Positions 54,091 through 63,614 of a stretch of DNA of 64,000 nucleotides are shown here, piece after piece. The first letter of the stretch is position 1; each line of letters starts with the position of its first letter. This DNA is from Bacillus xiamenensis. Lineage in GTDB: Bacteria > Bacillota > Bacilli > Bacillales > Bacillaceae. The stretch covers positions 62,001 through 126,000 of the forward strand of contig NZ_AMSH01000004.1 in assembly GCF_000300535.1 (NCBI RefSeq), read 5' to 3'. Both the position numbers and the translations under genes were made by a program. A model generated the notes under the pieces. That model searched no databases and was not told the origin of the DNA. It was given only the letters and a program-made list of their open reading frames with translations.

Positions 54091-54762
54091 TTAATAGTCT
54101 TTCGAAGGAGCTGATTGATCACCTTTAATAATGGAAACGCCTGCACTGGCACCAATGCGGGTAGCGCCTGCAGCTGTCATCGCTTCAACGTCTTCTTTTG
54201 TTCTCACACCGCCTGATGCTTTGACACCGATGTCAGGTCCTACTGTTTTACGCATTAATGCGATGTCCTCAGCTGTTGCACCGCCTGTACTAAAACCAGT
54301 TGATGTTTTCACAAAGTCAGCGCCAGCTTTTACTGAAAGCTCACATGCACGTACTTTTTCTTCATCTGTCAGTAAACATGTTTCAATAATGACTTTCACA
54401 AGCGCCTTGCCTTTTGCAGCTTCTACAACGGCACGAATATCTTGTTCAACGACATCATTGTCGCCATCTTTTAATGCGGCAATGTTGATGACCATGTCCA
54501 CTTCTGTTGCACCGTTTTCAATCGCATCCTTTGTTTCGAATGCTTTGACCGCCGTTGTGCTTGCGCCTAACGGGAAACCAATGACTGTACACACATCAAC
54601 GCCTGTTCCTGCCAGCTCTTTTGCTGCAAGAGACACCCATGTTGGATTGACACAAACGGAGGCAAACTGATAGGTCTTGGCTTCTTCAATTAACTGCATG
54701 ATCGCAGCTTTAGATGTATCTGGTTTTAGTGCTGTATGATCAATGAGCTTTGCTATCGTCAT
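54091..54762 (-). CDS. deoC: deoxyribose-phosphate aldolase
   Basis: The 223-residue class I aldolase splits deoxyribose-5-phosphate to glyceraldehyde-3-phosphate and acetaldehyde. The Schiff-base lysine lies in [23 protein letters not shown] and [14 protein letters not shown] complete the active site. It is the first gene of the operon and next to deoR. Confidence 0.96.
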   Translation of the reverse strand: MTIAKLIDHTALKPDTSKAAIMQLIEEAKTYQFASVCVNPTWVSLAAKELAGTGVDVCTVIGFPLGASTTAVKAFETKDAIENGATEVDMVINIAALKDGDNDVVEQDIRAVVEAAKGKALVKVIIETCLLTDEEKVRACELSVKAGADFVKTSTGFSTGGATAEDIALMRKTVGPDIGVKASGGVRTKEDVEAMTAAGATRIGASAGVSIIKGDQSAPSKDY

Positions 54763-54808
54763 GCTTCACACTTCCTTTTAATTATGATACTTTCATCTTA
54801 AATCACCA

Positions 54809-54847
54809 TTGAACAATTGTAAACATAGTTATGAAATTTTGTTCAAC
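54809..54847. promoter_or_regulatory. DeoR operator region before deoC
   Basis: TTGAACAATTGT at 54809-54820 and AAATTTTGTTCAA at 54834-54846 are inverted TTGAACAA half-sites separated by about 13 bases. They fit the known B. subtilis DeoR palindrome TTGAACAAAATT. The farther site abuts the deoR stop codon. Confidence 0.75.
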
Positions 54848-55791
54848 TATTTTGTGACATTTAAAAGAGCCCTTGCTGTGTGCTGGTCAATAATTAATAC
54901 GTTCGCATATTTTCCTCTAAGCGCCCCATGGATGGAGGCAACCTTTCGATGTCCGCCAGCGACAAGAATGGAGCGTTCTTTTGTTCTTAAATCATCAAGC
55001 TCCACGCCGATTGTTCGATTGTTAATGGCTTCACTGCAAATGCGTCCTTCTTGATCATAAAAACGAGAACAAATATCTCCCACGCTGGATGCCTTGAGCA
55101 GTGCCTTTTCTTCTTCACGGAAATAACCGAGCCTAAACAAAAGTGCCTCATCTCTTACCGTCCCCACAGTAAACACAGCGATATTCGCCTGTCTGCCCAT
55201 TTCAATGATGCGCTGAATATGTCTATCCTGTTCGACCATCTCTTTGACGGTTGCACTATCAAACACAACAGGCAGCGGTAAATAGCGTGGGGCTGTTTGA
55301 AAAGCCTCAGCAAACAGCTGGATTGTTTCCGCAGAATATGTATTCACATGTGAGTGGCTGATCCCGCCTTTTAGCTGGACCACCTCTACACCCTTTACTT
55401 GTTTAGGTTGCATCTTTTGTGCAATTTGATACATCGTGGTTCCCCAGCTCACCCCAACGATATCGCCGTCTTTTACCTTGTCTTGCAGGTAATCAGCACC
55501 AAACCGGCTCAAGTAATCGGTGATGGTTGGATAGTCGTCCTTTGGCGAAAATACCACATGGGCCTCAAGCAGATCATATTTTTCTTTCAGCAAAGAGGAC
55601 AACTCATTTAAATCCTCAAACGGGTCCATCACCGAAATTTGGACGTACCCTTTTTCCTTCGCATATTGAAGCAGCCGAGACACAGTTGGTCGCGACAGGT
55701 CAAGCTGTTTGGCGATTTCCTGCTGACTGTAATCAGATAAGTAATAGAGCCTTGCTGCTTCAATACTTAATTGCTGTTTCTCCCGATCCAT
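54847..55791 (-). CDS. deoR: deoxynucleoside regulator DeoR (SorC family)
   Basis: 314 residues. The N-terminal HTH (LSDYSQQEIAKQLDLSRPTVSRLLQYAKEKGYVQI) is followed by a sugar-phosphate-binding domain with VGVSWGTTMYQIAQ, IAVFTVGTVRD and the C-terminal ILVAGGHRKVASIHGALRG. In B. subtilis it represses deoC-nupC-pdp until deoxyribose-5-phosphate binds. It is immediately upstream of the operon, in the same direction. Confidence 0.94.
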   Translation of the reverse strand: MDREKQQLSIEAARLYYLSDYSQQEIAKQLDLSRPTVSRLLQYAKEKGYVQISVMDPFEDLNELSSLLKEKYDLLEAHVVFSPKDDYPTITDYLSRFGADYLQDKVKDGDIVGVSWGTTMYQIAQKMQPKQVKGVEVVQLKGGISHSHVNTYSAETIQLFAEAFQTAPRYLPLPVVFDSATVKEMVEQDRHIQRIIEMGRQANIAVFTVGTVRDEALLFRLGYFREEEKALLKASSVGDICSRFYDQEGRICSEAINNRTIGVELDDLRTKERSILVAGGHRKVASIHGALRGKYANVLIIDQHTARALLNVTK

Positions 55792-55851
55792 TCGTACGCC
55801 TCCTTTTTTCTTCTATCATAACAAATTGTTCATCTCATCATGCACAAATGT

Positions 55852-56727
55852 TCATTTAAAGAAAATGGTATAGGCTGCGTGAAAGGTCTCATTCTTCTCT
55901 AAAGTTTGAATGCCGAATTTCTCCTTATACTGCCCATTCGTCCCTTCCATATCAGCGATCCCATACCAAGGCTCAATACAAACAAAAGGTGCCATCGTTC
56001 CCTTTTCTTGATCATATGGAGACCAAATACCAACGAACGGAAAGCCACTGAGATCGACCTCAACCCCGTGACCCGCCTGTGAAGTCAATGATACTCGATT
56101 GATATGGCTAAAGATCATCGCATCGTTCTGAAAAAGCTCTGGGCGAAGCTGAATCGGCTCAAGTTGAACACCTTTTTTCTTCTCTCTTACAAGTGAATCC
56201 TGAAGTTCATATTGGACTGGATCATGTTCGGTAGAAGGTGTCAATGTGAGTGAATAATCCGCAGGCTTCTCCCCTTCAACAAGCGGGACATGAAATGCCG
56301 GATGCCCGCCAATAGAGAAATACATCGTGTCATCACCGTCGTGAACAATTTCCCAGGAAATCGTCAGACCATTTTCCGACAGCTCATAACGAATACGTGC
56401 TGTAAATTCATACGGATATTGTGCAGTGTGGCGGCCATTTGATTGATATTGAAAAACCACATCATCTTTTGCTTCTTTCAATAGATCGAAATCAACATCA
56501 CGCAAAAATCCATGCTGAGAGAGTTCATATGTTTGGTCTCCTATCTTATATTGATCATCCTTCAACCGTCCGACAATCGGAAATAAGACGGGCGACACCC
56601 TGCCCCAATAAGCAGGATCACCAGACCACATATAGTGACGTCCGCTTTCTTTATGAAGCACCGCTCTCACCTCGGCGCCTCGCTCATTGATTTGGACCAA
56701 TAACAGATCATTTTCAATCGTTCTCAT
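55852..56727 (-). CDS. aldose 1-epimerase family protein (LacX-like)
   Basis: The 291-residue galactose-mutarotase-like protein has the family start RTIENDLLLVQINERGAEVRAVLHK. It has YMWSGDPAYWGRVSPVLFPIVGR, a substrate His in ELSQHGFLRD and another His plus proline in SIGGHPAFHVPL. The Glu near FVCIEPWYG is the usual catalytic base. Substrate unknown; LacX-type enzymes act on hexose or hexose phosphates. It is monocistronic. Confidence 0.85.
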   Translation of the reverse strand: MRTIENDLLLVQINERGAEVRAVLHKESGRHYMWSGDPAYWGRVSPVLFPIVGRLKDDQYKIGDQTYELSQHGFLRDVDFDLLKEAKDDVVFQYQSNGRHTAQYPYEFTARIRYELSENGLTISWEIVHDGDDTMYFSIGGHPAFHVPLVEGEKPADYSLTLTPSTEHDPVQYELQDSLVREKKKGVQLEPIQLRPELFQNDAMIFSHINRVSLTSQAGHGVEVDLSGFPFVGIWSPYDQEKGTMAPFVCIEPWYGIADMEGTNGQYKEKFGIQTLEKNETFHAAYTIFFK

Positions 56728-56803
56728 TCAACACATCCCCTTTCCTTCTTCTTTTATTATGACAGGGATTTTCGGTTTGAGTATAAAAGAGTTCGTTACA
56801 ACG

Positions 56804-56832
56804 AAAAAAGCTTCTCCGTTAACAGGAGAAGC
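56804..56832 (-). terminator. terminator hairpin with GTTAAC centre
   Basis: GCTTCTCC and GGAGAAGC form an eight-bp stem around GTTAACA. On the minus strand a run of six T follows. It is the last of three adjacent hairpins after the saccharopine-dehydrogenase-like gene. Confidence 0.8.
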
Positions 56833-56877
56833 CTCAGATTGTTGACAAAGAATGCGAGGGTTTGTCTACAATCTGAG
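56833..56877. repeat. palindromic element (long imperfect hairpin)
   Basis: CTCAGATTGT-T-GACAAA pairs with TTTGTC-T-ACAATCTGAG across 11 loop bases, giving 16 pairs with one T-T mismatch. It has no U-run of its own. It is wedged between two ordinary terminators, as expected for an extragenic repeat element or an RNA processing/stability structure. I recall similar hairpins elsewhere in Bacillus genomes, but I could not count copies. Confidence 0.7.
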
Positions 56878-56905
56878 ACTAGCAGGGTCGCTAGTCTTCT
56901 TTTTG
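56876..56905 (+). terminator. terminator-like hairpin next to the saccharopine-like stop codon
   Basis: AGACTAGC-agggtc-GCTAGTCT forms a perfect eight-bp stem followed by TCTTTTTG on the plus strand. It can end transcription entering from the aldose-epimerase side. Confidence 0.65.
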
Positions 56906-57994
56906 TCATGTCAACACGCTCGCTCTCATCGCTAACGCCCGCTCTTCTTGCGTTTTTTGATCCACCAAAGCGAAGACGCCATTCGAATACGCTAGTGAAA
57001 ATAATTCTTCCATATGAAAGACGCCTGCTTGAAATCGTCTGTTCAATAAGTGCAGAGCTGCGGCACAGGCAACCTGAGCCGTTGCTTGAGACTCATCATG
57101 CCCCTCGATTCCAATCGCTGCATGCTGCCTCCCATCCTTCCCTGTCACATCCACTTTGACCGCATATTGTTCTGTTCCCATTTGAGAGGATTGAATCAAT
57201 GAAATGACTCGATCCTTCATCTTCGTTGAGGTGAGAAATGACGTCATTCCAAGGGTTCTTGTCAATGCCAGTGCACGCGTTGCCACGCGGGAATCAAAAC
57301 AAAGTCTTGTCGTTACAGAAGGCACTTGGAGTGTGAAAGGCAATGTCTGTTGATCAGAAAAAGGGAATCGGTAAGCATACCGCTTTCCAAGCCTGCCACC
57401 AAAGTCTATTTGTTTCCCTCCAGTAAAGCTTTTGACTCTCTTTTGCTGATGATTCTCCGTCAACTCATAATCCGTATGCACATGATCAATTGTCCATTCA
57501 ATGGCGGCTTTTCCATGCTGATCACCAATCCCAAGCATGATGCTAATATCGATTTGCTCCACGGATGTCAGCTTAGATACCGCCTTTGCTGCAAGTAAAT
57601 TTGTTAGGCCAGGCGCAAGCCCTACACTGAGCAAAGCCGTTGCGTTCATGTGCTGGTGATCCAGCTTTGCCACCTGCTCAATATACGCGCCCTTTGCCGA
57701 AATATCGAGATAATCAACACCTGATCGCAAACATGCTTCAGCAAATGACGTGTCTTCTTGATCAAGGCACATGATCACGAGTTTCGTTTCATCCATCCAG
57801 TCCGTATTTAAAGGGTGTTTGACATCTATTTGAAAGGGACGTACACGCCCCTTTGTTAGACGTGAAAATTGGTCAGCCTTCTCATAGCTCCTGCCTGCCG
57901 CAAAGACTTGACCAGGATACTGTTCACTTAATTGAAGACATATTTGCTGTCCAACATGTCCATAGCCGCCTATCACCATAATCTTTGACTTCAT
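56906..57994 (-). CDS. saccharopine dehydrogenase-like NADP-binding protein
   Basis: The 362-residue protein starts with a Rossmann motif VIGGYGHVGQQICLQLSEQYP. It has LVIMCLDQEDTSFAEACLRSGVDYLDIS and LLSVGLAPGLTNLLAAKAV, typical of the Sacchrp_dh_NADP family. It overlaps the methyltransferase gene before it in ATGA, so the two are translationally coupled. The pair with a divergent LuxR-type regulator looks like a small metabolic or opine-type pathway. Substrate unknown. Confidence 0.8.
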   Translation of the reverse strand: MKSKIMVIGGYGHVGQQICLQLSEQYPGQVFAAGRSYEKADQFSRLTKGRVRPFQIDVKHPLNTDWMDETKLVIMCLDQEDTSFAEACLRSGVDYLDISAKGAYIEQVAKLDHQHMNATALLSVGLAPGLTNLLAAKAVSKLTSVEQIDISIMLGIGDQHGKAAIEWTIDHVHTDYELTENHQQKRVKSFTGGKQIDFGGRLGKRYAYRFPFSDQQTLPFTLQVPSVTTRLCFDSRVATRALALTRTLGMTSFLTSTKMKDRVISLIQSSQMGTEQYAVKVDVTGKDGRQHAAIGIEGHDESQATAQVACAAALHLLNRRFQAGVFHMEELFSLAYSNGVFALVDQKTQEERALAMRASVLT

Positions 57995-58698
57995 CTCTCA
58001 TCCGCCTTTCTACGGCCTCGCTTGCAGACAAGCCCTTTGATCATCCCCGCTTGAAAATAAGGTCTGATGTCTTGAAATCCTGCTTCGGTTAATTGTCCTG
58101 TCATCTCTTCTTCAGACACGGGATGTGTTGTTACGCCCAGCCTTTTTTGAAAGGACGTAAACACGTCTTTTCCCAAGCCTTGACGTTTCATGAATAGAGA
58201 AAGCATATGAAGCTCCTGCCGAAATGCAGGCGATTCCGGGTCTCCTTGAATAAACGCCATCATGAGCGGTGCACCTGGCTCAAGCCGGCGGGCGATCTCC
58301 TTTAAAAAGGTCATCTGATCTTTTACAAAATGAATGACAAGCAAACTCACCGCTGCATCGTACAACTTTTCAACCGGCACATTGTCTAAGGCAATCTCAT
58401 ACCAAGTGACGCGGCCCTGCATATGAAGCTGTGCCACTCTGCGCTTGGCCATATCAAGCATAGCCTGAGATGGATCAACCCCTGTGAGATACCAGTCTTT
58501 ATTTCTTTGAAGCATGTTGATGATCTCTTCGCCCCCACCTGCTCCGACTGTCAAAATGCGAGATGCCGCCCCCATTAATTCGATTTCTACTCTATCCACT
58601 GTCAGCTCATGCAAAAGATGATAGCCCGGTACTTTATGCGCAATTGTTGCTGCATAAGATTCAGCAACAGGATCATGCCAATGTTGATTTACACTCAT
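57991..58698 (-). CDS. class I SAM-dependent methyltransferase
   Basis: 235 residues. Motif I is ASRILTVGAGGGEEIINML, motif II VDPSQAMLDMAKRRV, and YDAAVSLLVIHFVKD with ARRLEPGAPLMMAF complete the fold. GGAGGAG precedes ATG 58698. It heads the two-gene unit with the saccharopine-dehydrogenase-like protein. Substrate unknown; small-molecule methylation is likely. Confidence 0.82.
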   Translation of the reverse strand: MSVNQHWHDPVAESYAATIAHKVPGYHLLHELTVDRVEIELMGAASRILTVGAGGGEEIINMLQRNKDWYLTGVDPSQAMLDMAKRRVAQLHMQGRVTWYEIALDNVPVEKLYDAAVSLLVIHFVKDQMTFLKEIARRLEPGAPLMMAFIQGDPESPAFRQELHMLSLFMKRQGLGKDVFTSFQKRLGVTTHPVSEEEMTGQLTEAGFQDIRPYFQAGMIKGLVCKRGRRKADER

Positions 58699-58753
58699 AT
58701 GTCTTCTCCTCCAGTTTCCGCTTTGCTTCGTTTCCTTTACACTAACGGTATGT

Positions 58754-58774
58754 TATCTTCATTGTAAGAAGATA
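58754..58774. promoter_or_regulatory. inverted repeat in the methyltransferase/LuxR divergent region
   Basis: TATCTTC and GAAGATA are perfect inverted copies with a seven-base spacer. They lie in the 125-base space between the divergent starts and are a good candidate operator for the LuxR-type protein. Confidence 0.5.
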
Positions 58775-58823
58775 GATGAGAAAAAACGATCCCTAAAAGT
58801 GGGGATATTGAGGAGGAGATCAA

Positions 58824-59831
58824 ATGACCAATCCAGCCCTTCATTTTCAGCAGCTGAGAAAAAACATTCGAGACGAACTTGCCGATATCTGTGATTTTGA
58901 TGCTGCCTGTATCACAACCATTGATCCAGCGACCCTCCTCTCGACGGGTTCTTTCACAGATGAACCGATTGAATCCATACATAACCAGCTGTTTCAAAAT
59001 GAATTTTTAAAAAAGGATGTGCACCAGCATGAGGATCTGGCTAAAGGTCCTGTACACACTGCGAGTCTCGTCCAAAGCGGAGAATATCTCAATAGCGGTC
59101 GATACCAGCACATTTTGTTACCTAACGGATGGGCAGATGAATTGCGGGTGGCTCTTGTGATCCAAGGTGAATGCTGGGGAATCGCAAGCCTTTATCGGAA
59201 AAAGGGAAAGGAACCTTTTCATGAACAAGACATACAAGCGGTTAGCCGCCAATTACCAGCACTTGCAGCCAATCTGAGGGATGAGCTTTTCAAAAAAAGA
59301 GAAACGGAAGCAGATGAAACGGAGGAACATCAAGGCTTCCTCATTCTTTCACACGATTACCATCTTCTTTATGGAAACGAAGCTGGACTTCATTGGCTTC
59401 ACACCTTCCAAACCTTTGAACAAATTCACGACGATGCCGTCATGCCCCGTCCGTTCAGAGCATTAGGCGCTAAGCTTTTATATGGTGGCGGTGACCAAAC
59501 AGCGGTCAGCATATCCAGAATGCCGACAGGACTTTTTCTCTCTCTTCAGGCCTTTCGATTAACGCAGGCAACAGAGCAAGAAGAAGCAGTTATGATTCAT
59601 ATTAAACGAGCGCAAACAAGTGACATTCTTCCTTACGCAGCGAAAACATATCGCCTGACAGAAAGAGAAATGAACGTCCTTGACTGCTTAATAAAAGGGC
59701 AATCCACGAAGGAAATTGCCAGTACGTTATTTATCTCGCCCCATACTGTGCATGATCATGTAAAGGCGATGCTGCAAAAAACGAATTTGAGCAGCAGACG
59801 TATGCTCGTTTACTTTTTCTCACACATTTAA
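58824..59831 (+). CDS. LuxR-type HTH transcriptional regulator, 335 aa
   Basis: The C-terminal ~65 residues are a GerE/LuxR helix-turn-helix (YRLTEREMNVLDCLIKGQSTKEIASTLFISPHTVHDHVKAMLQKT). The N-terminal part looks like a GAF/PAS-type sensor (WGIASLYRKKGKEPFHEQDIQAVSRQLPALAANLRDELF). It has no receiver domain and no kinase partner nearby. It is divergent from the methyltransferase/saccharopine-dehydrogenase-like pair, which it probably controls. GGAGGAG before ATG 58824. Confidence 0.82.
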   Translation: MTNPALHFQQLRKNIRDELADICDFDAACITTIDPATLLSTGSFTDEPIESIHNQLFQNEFLKKDVHQHEDLAKGPVHTASLVQSGEYLNSGRYQHILLPNGWADELRVALVIQGECWGIASLYRKKGKEPFHEQDIQAVSRQLPALAANLRDELFKKRETEADETEEHQGFLILSHDYHLLYGNEAGLHWLHTFQTFEQIHDDAVMPRPFRALGAKLLYGGGDQTAVSISRMPTGLFLSLQAFRLTQATEQEEAVMIHIKRAQTSDILPYAAKTYRLTEREMNVLDCLIKGQSTKEIASTLFISPHTVHDHVKAMLQKTNLSSRRMLVYFFSHI

Positions 59832-59834
59832 AAA

Positions 59835-59866
59835 AGCGGCTACCTCATTGGTAGACCGCTCTTTCT
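59835..59866. terminator. bidirectional terminator between the LuxR-type and HAD genes
   Basis: AGCGG(ct)ACC and GGT(aga)CCGCT stem between two convergent genes with A-run and T-run at the ends. Confidence 0.75.
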
Positions 59867-60679
59867 TTATTTTCCGATGACTCGCTCATGCAGAATATGT
59901 GCTACTCCAGCTTCATTATTGGATTTTGTCACAACATCCGCAACTGCTTTGACATCATCAATGGCATTTCCCATGGCAACGCCACAGCCTGCAAACTCAA
60001 GCATCGACACGTCGTTCCCATTGTCACCAATCGCCATCACTTCTTCACGAGAAATCCCCAGTTCATGAGCTAAAAGCTTCACAGCATTCCCTTTGCTCAC
60101 ATCAGGATGAAGGATTTCTAGGAAGAAATCTGTACTTTTCACCATCATATATTTATCCTTCACTTCAGACGGGATAGCTTGTATCGTCTTTTCCAAACGT
60201 TCCGGCTGATCAATATACATCATCTTCGGAAGCCTCATTGATGGCTCTGCCTCTTCAACAGGTAAATACTTAAGCGGCAATTTCGTTAAGTACGATTCAA
60301 GCACCGTGTATTCACTAATATCACGATTCGGTGTGTACAAATGAGCTGAATCGAAATAATGCATAGGTGTATCGAGCTGACGGCTCAGTTCATATAAAGA
60401 AGTCAAATCATCATAGGATAAAGTTAATTCTGACACCACTTCATTTGTATGGCTGTTTTGTACAAGCGCTCCATTGTATGCAATCACATAATCTCCCTCT
60501 TGATCGAGCTGAAGCTCTTTTAAGTAGCGGTTCACCCCACCAATCGGCCGGCCTGTACATAAAACAATTTTCACGCCTGCTGCCTTTGCCTGTTGAATAG
60601 CTTCAAACACTTCATCCGGCACCATATGCTGATCATTTAATAACGTACCATCCATATCAATTGCGACTAATTTATACAT
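59867..60679 (-). CDS. Cof-type HAD phosphatase (YidA-like)
   Basis: The 270-residue HAD phosphatase has motif I LVAIDMDGTLLNDQH, motif II VLCTGRPIGG, and motifs III/IV KGNAVKLLAHELGI with MAIGDNGNDVSMLEFAGCGVAMGNA. A C2-type cap lies between. It probably removes phosphate from small sugar phosphates, nucleotides or coenzyme precursors; substrate not determinable here. Confidence 0.92.
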   Translation of the reverse strand: MYKLVAIDMDGTLLNDQHMVPDEVFEAIQQAKAAGVKIVLCTGRPIGGVNRYLKELQLDQEGDYVIAYNGALVQNSHTNEVVSELTLSYDDLTSLYELSRQLDTPMHYFDSAHLYTPNRDISEYTVLESYLTKLPLKYLPVEEAEPSMRLPKMMYIDQPERLEKTIQAIPSEVKDKYMMVKSTDFFLEILHPDVSKGNAVKLLAHELGISREEVMAIGDNGNDVSMLEFAGCGVAMGNAIDDVKAVADVVTKSNNEAGVAHILHERVIGK

Positions 60680-60986
60680 TTACTGCTCCCCTTTTCTCAG
60701 CAAAACGTGCTGTCACTATTTAAGCGATCATTTCTATGATCACATGATGTTCCATCATACTATTTACCTATTTTAGCCTATCGTTTTTTTCTCAAGCTGT
60801 CTACTTGTTCATATCTGTAACAAAACATCACTTTCTCCTCATCTATTATAACGTATTCTATGAAATCTGCTGTGAATAGATCTGCTCTCTTTAACTGAAT
60901 TGAAAAGAACAAATGTTCATCGGAGAATATTTTGAAACTAGCAAATCTAATTGTATGATGGATAGCAAAGAAAGGAGGTGAAGGTA

Positions 60987-61346
60987 ATGATGACATTTAC
61001 AAGAGGAAAATTGTCAAAAATGTCTGGTGTGCATATTGAAACCATTCGTTTTTATGAAAATGAGGGTGTGCTCCCTGAGCCTAAGAGAGCTCGTAACGGC
61101 TATCGTTTATATGATAAAAAATATGTACTGATGCTATCATTTATCACTGAAGCGAGAAAGCTAGATTTCTCACTTAAAGAAATTCGTGAAATTATCACGT
61201 TACTATTCGAGAAACAGTCCAAAACCGAAGCTGAACAGCTGCTCGAACAAAAAATAGAAGATATTCAAAACTCCATTCAAGAGTTAAAAAAGAGGAAAGC
61301 AGCCATTCAATTGTTAACAAAACAAACATTAGCCAACATCAGCTAA
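60987..61346 (+). CDS. MerR-family regulator, 119 aa
   Basis: The N-terminal winged helix (KLSKMSGVHIETIRFYENEGVLPEPKRARNGYRLYD) is followed by a coiled-coil dimer helix (EAEQLLEQKIEDIQNSIQELKKRKAAIQLL). It has no Cys cluster for metal sensing. AAAGGAGGTGA sits before ATG 60987. It is upstream of the Gfo/Idh/MocA gene by 140 bases, in the same direction, so it may regulate it. Confidence 0.88.
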   Translation: MMTFTRGKLSKMSGVHIETIRFYENEGVLPEPKRARNGYRLYDKKYVLMLSFITEARKLDFSLKEIREIITLLFEKQSKTEAEQLLEQKIEDIQNSIQELKKRKAAIQLLTKQTLANIS

Positions 61347-61489
61347 TTGGAAGGGCTGCCAAAGTTGTGCCGGTATTCTTGACCGGCACCCCTCTGCCCC
61401 CAGTTGCCAATGCACGTTCTATGAAAACATCAGGTATACTAGAGACAGCTTTACTTGACATCAAACGTTTGGAAGGGGTTTTGAGTAGA

Positions 61490-62473
61490 ATGAGAATTGC
61501 AACCATAGGGACAGGTGTGATTGTAGAAGGCTTTCTGCAAGCAATTGAACAGCTCGAAGGCGCTTCTTGCCACGCTGTCTATTCAAGAAAGGAAGCAACG
61601 GCAAAGAAACTCGCAGATCAATTTGGGGTGCAAACGACTTATACAGATTTAACCGCTATGTTAGAGGACCCACACATCGAAGCGGTGTATATCGCATCAC
61701 CGAATCGTTTACATAGCGAGCATGCCGAAGCTGCATTGAAGCACGGAAAACATGTGATTTGCGAAAAGCCTTTTACCTCTACTGTGAAAGAGCTAGAAGC
61801 CTTAATCGCTCTCGCAAAGGAAAAGCAGCTCCTCTTATTTGAAGCGATTACGACCGTTCATATGCCCAACTATCATTTAATCAAAAAGCACCTTCATCAA
61901 TTAGGCAGAATCAAACTGGTTCAATGCAACTATAGTCAATATTCAAGTAAATATAATCAGCTGCTAGCCGGCGAAACACCGAATGTCTTTAACCCAGAAT
62001 TTTCAGGCGGCGCTCTCATGGATATTAACATCTACAATGTCCATTTCATCATGAATCTCTTTGGACCACCGGAGCAGATTCGCTATCAGGCGAACCGTCA
62101 TCCAAACGGTATCGACACATCTGGTGTTTTGACCTTCACTTACAATGATTTCATTGCGACAAGTGTCGGCAGTAAGGATACAAGCAGCATGAACTTCGCA
62201 TTGATTCAAGGAGAAAAAGGATTCATGCATGTGAAAAATGGGGCAAATGGATGTGAGGAAGTGCTGTTGCATATGGATGGCCAAGTGATCTCACTGAATG
62301 CACAAACGAATGCAAACCGCCTGTTTTATGAAGCAGAAGCGTTCCAGCACATCATTGAAACAGAAAATCACAAGCAGTGTTATGCATGGCTTGAAGAAAG
62401 TCTTTCTGTCATGAAAGTTCTTGAAGCCGCAAGAAAAGACGCCGGCATTGTGTTCCCAGCAGACCATGCTTAA
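61490..62473 (+). CDS. Gfo/Idh/MocA-family NAD(P) oxidoreductase
   Basis: The 327-residue protein has an N-terminal Rossmann motif RIATIGTGVIVEGFLQAIEQ, the family motif IEAVYIASPNRLHSEHAEAALKHGKHVICEKPF and a C-terminal substrate domain (FSGGALMDINIYNVHFIMNLFGPPEQIRY). ATG 61490 has GGAAGGGG upstream; the frame extends to 61367 but that part has no family similarity. A sugar or inositol-type substrate is likely; identity unknown. Confidence 0.87.
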   Translation: MRIATIGTGVIVEGFLQAIEQLEGASCHAVYSRKEATAKKLADQFGVQTTYTDLTAMLEDPHIEAVYIASPNRLHSEHAEAALKHGKHVICEKPFTSTVKELEALIALAKEKQLLLFEAITTVHMPNYHLIKKHLHQLGRIKLVQCNYSQYSSKYNQLLAGETPNVFNPEFSGGALMDINIYNVHFIMNLFGPPEQIRYQANRHPNGIDTSGVLTFTYNDFIATSVGSKDTSSMNFALIQGEKGFMHVKNGANGCEEVLLHMDGQVISLNAQTNANRLFYEAEAFQHIIETENHKQCYAWLEESLSVMKVLEAARKDAGIVFPADHA

Positions 62474-62475
62474 GC

Positions 62476-62510
62476 AAAAAACCGCCTTCTGATAAAAAAA
62501 GGCGATTTTT
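62476..62510. terminator. bidirectional terminator after the oxidoreductase
   Basis: CGCCTT and AAGGCG stem with T-runs on both strands between convergent genes. Confidence 0.8.
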
Positions 62511-62513
62511 ACA

Positions 62514-63614
62514 TTATATACTCTTTGAATACGCCACAAGACGTTGAGACATATGATTCACTTCATCAACTGAAGCGTTCACTTGCTCGGTTAAAGCAGC
62601 CTGTGTTTGTGTAAGAGCTGTCATATTCGAGATATTTTCAAGGATTTGATCAATCTGTGTTTTCATTTCAGTTAAACTAGATTCGATATTTTCCGTGGCA
62701 TTGGCACTATGGAGCGCCAGTTTGCGTACTTCATCTGCAACGACGGAGAATTCGCGTCCCTGCTCACCAGCTCTAGCTGCTTCGATGGAGGCATTCAAAC
62801 CAAGCAAATTCGTTTGGTTTGCCACTTCTTTGATCAAGTCTGAAATGTTCTTCGTCTCATCTGCACTGTTTTTCGCAAGATTTGCGGCAGACGTTGACTG
62901 CTCTTGAGCGACAGCAAGCTCCTGCGCTTGGTTTGTCACAGAGCTGATGCCCGAAACCATCTCACTAATAGAGCTTGAAAGCTGCTCTACTTGGGAAGCC
63001 ATTTCATTGGCTGTTTTCTCTTTATTTTTTTCTAGCGTGATGTCACGAATGGTGCCTGCTACACGAAGAGGTACACCTTTTTCATCACGAATGGTTTCAC
63101 CGCCTGCATGAAACCAGCGGTACTCTCCATCTTTACGCTGTAATCTGTAATCAGTGTCAAATGGTGTGCGGCCAGAATGATCCAATAAGTGCGTAGAGAA
63201 TGCATTCAAGGTGTCTTCGTACTCATCTGGATGAATTCGAGATGCCCAGCTGTCTAGGACATTCGGAAAATCGTTTTCATTTTGAAAGCCAAGCATTCTG
63301 CGGAAATCATCCGTCCATGTGAATTCATTTTTCGGATTCACAGGATCACCTGCTACAACCGTCATATCCCATAAGCCTACTTTAATGGCTTTTGTCACTA
63401 AATTCATGCGCATCTGAATATCTTCATACGCTTCTTGCATCTTTTGCAAAGCTTCATTTATTTGAACCACTGCTTCTATTGTTTGACTAGAAGAAAATGC
63501 AGCAGTATCTATTCTTGCTGAAAAATCTCCCTTATTCGTTCTACTAATTGACTGCTTTCTCTTAGAAGGGTCCCCGACGATGAAACACTTGCTTTTCTCA
63601 TAAACATCTTCCAT
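62514..63614 (-). CDS. soluble PAS-domain methyl-accepting chemotaxis protein
   Basis: 366 residues with no membrane segment. A PAS fold-3 domain lies at about residues 85-195 ([32 protein letters not shown] and [26 protein letters not shown], then [15 protein letters not shown]). The MCP signalling region follows, with [36 protein letters not shown]. It probably senses a small cytoplasmic ligand or the redox state. A sigma-D-like promoter is upstream. The Shine-Dalgarno AAAGGAG is only two bases from the ATG, which is close. Confidence 0.88.
   Translation of the reverse strand: MEDVYEKSKCFIVGDPSKRKQSISRTNKGDFSARIDTAAFSSSQTIEAVVQINEALQKMQEAYEDIQMRMNLVTKAIKVGLWDMTVVAGDPVNPKNEFTWTDDFRRMLGFQNENDFPNVLDSWASRIHPDEYEDTLNAFSTHLLDHSGRTPFDTDYRLQRKDGEYRWFHAGGETIRDEKGVPLRVAGTIRDITLEKNKEKTANEMASQVEQLSSSISEMVSGISSVTNQAQELAVAQEQSTSAANLAKNSADETKNISDLIKEVANQTNLLGLNASIEAARAGEQGREFSVVADEVRKLALHSANATENIESSLTEMKTQIDQILENISNMTALTQTQAALTEQVNASVDEVNHMSQRLVAYSKSI

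Noticed and set aside
61368-61390. Perfect hairpin GTGCCGGT/ACCGGCAC after the MerR gene as a terminator
   Set aside because: There is no U-run on either side (CCCCTCTG follows), so it is not a standard terminator. It may be an operator for the MerR protein, but evidence is too thin for a feature.
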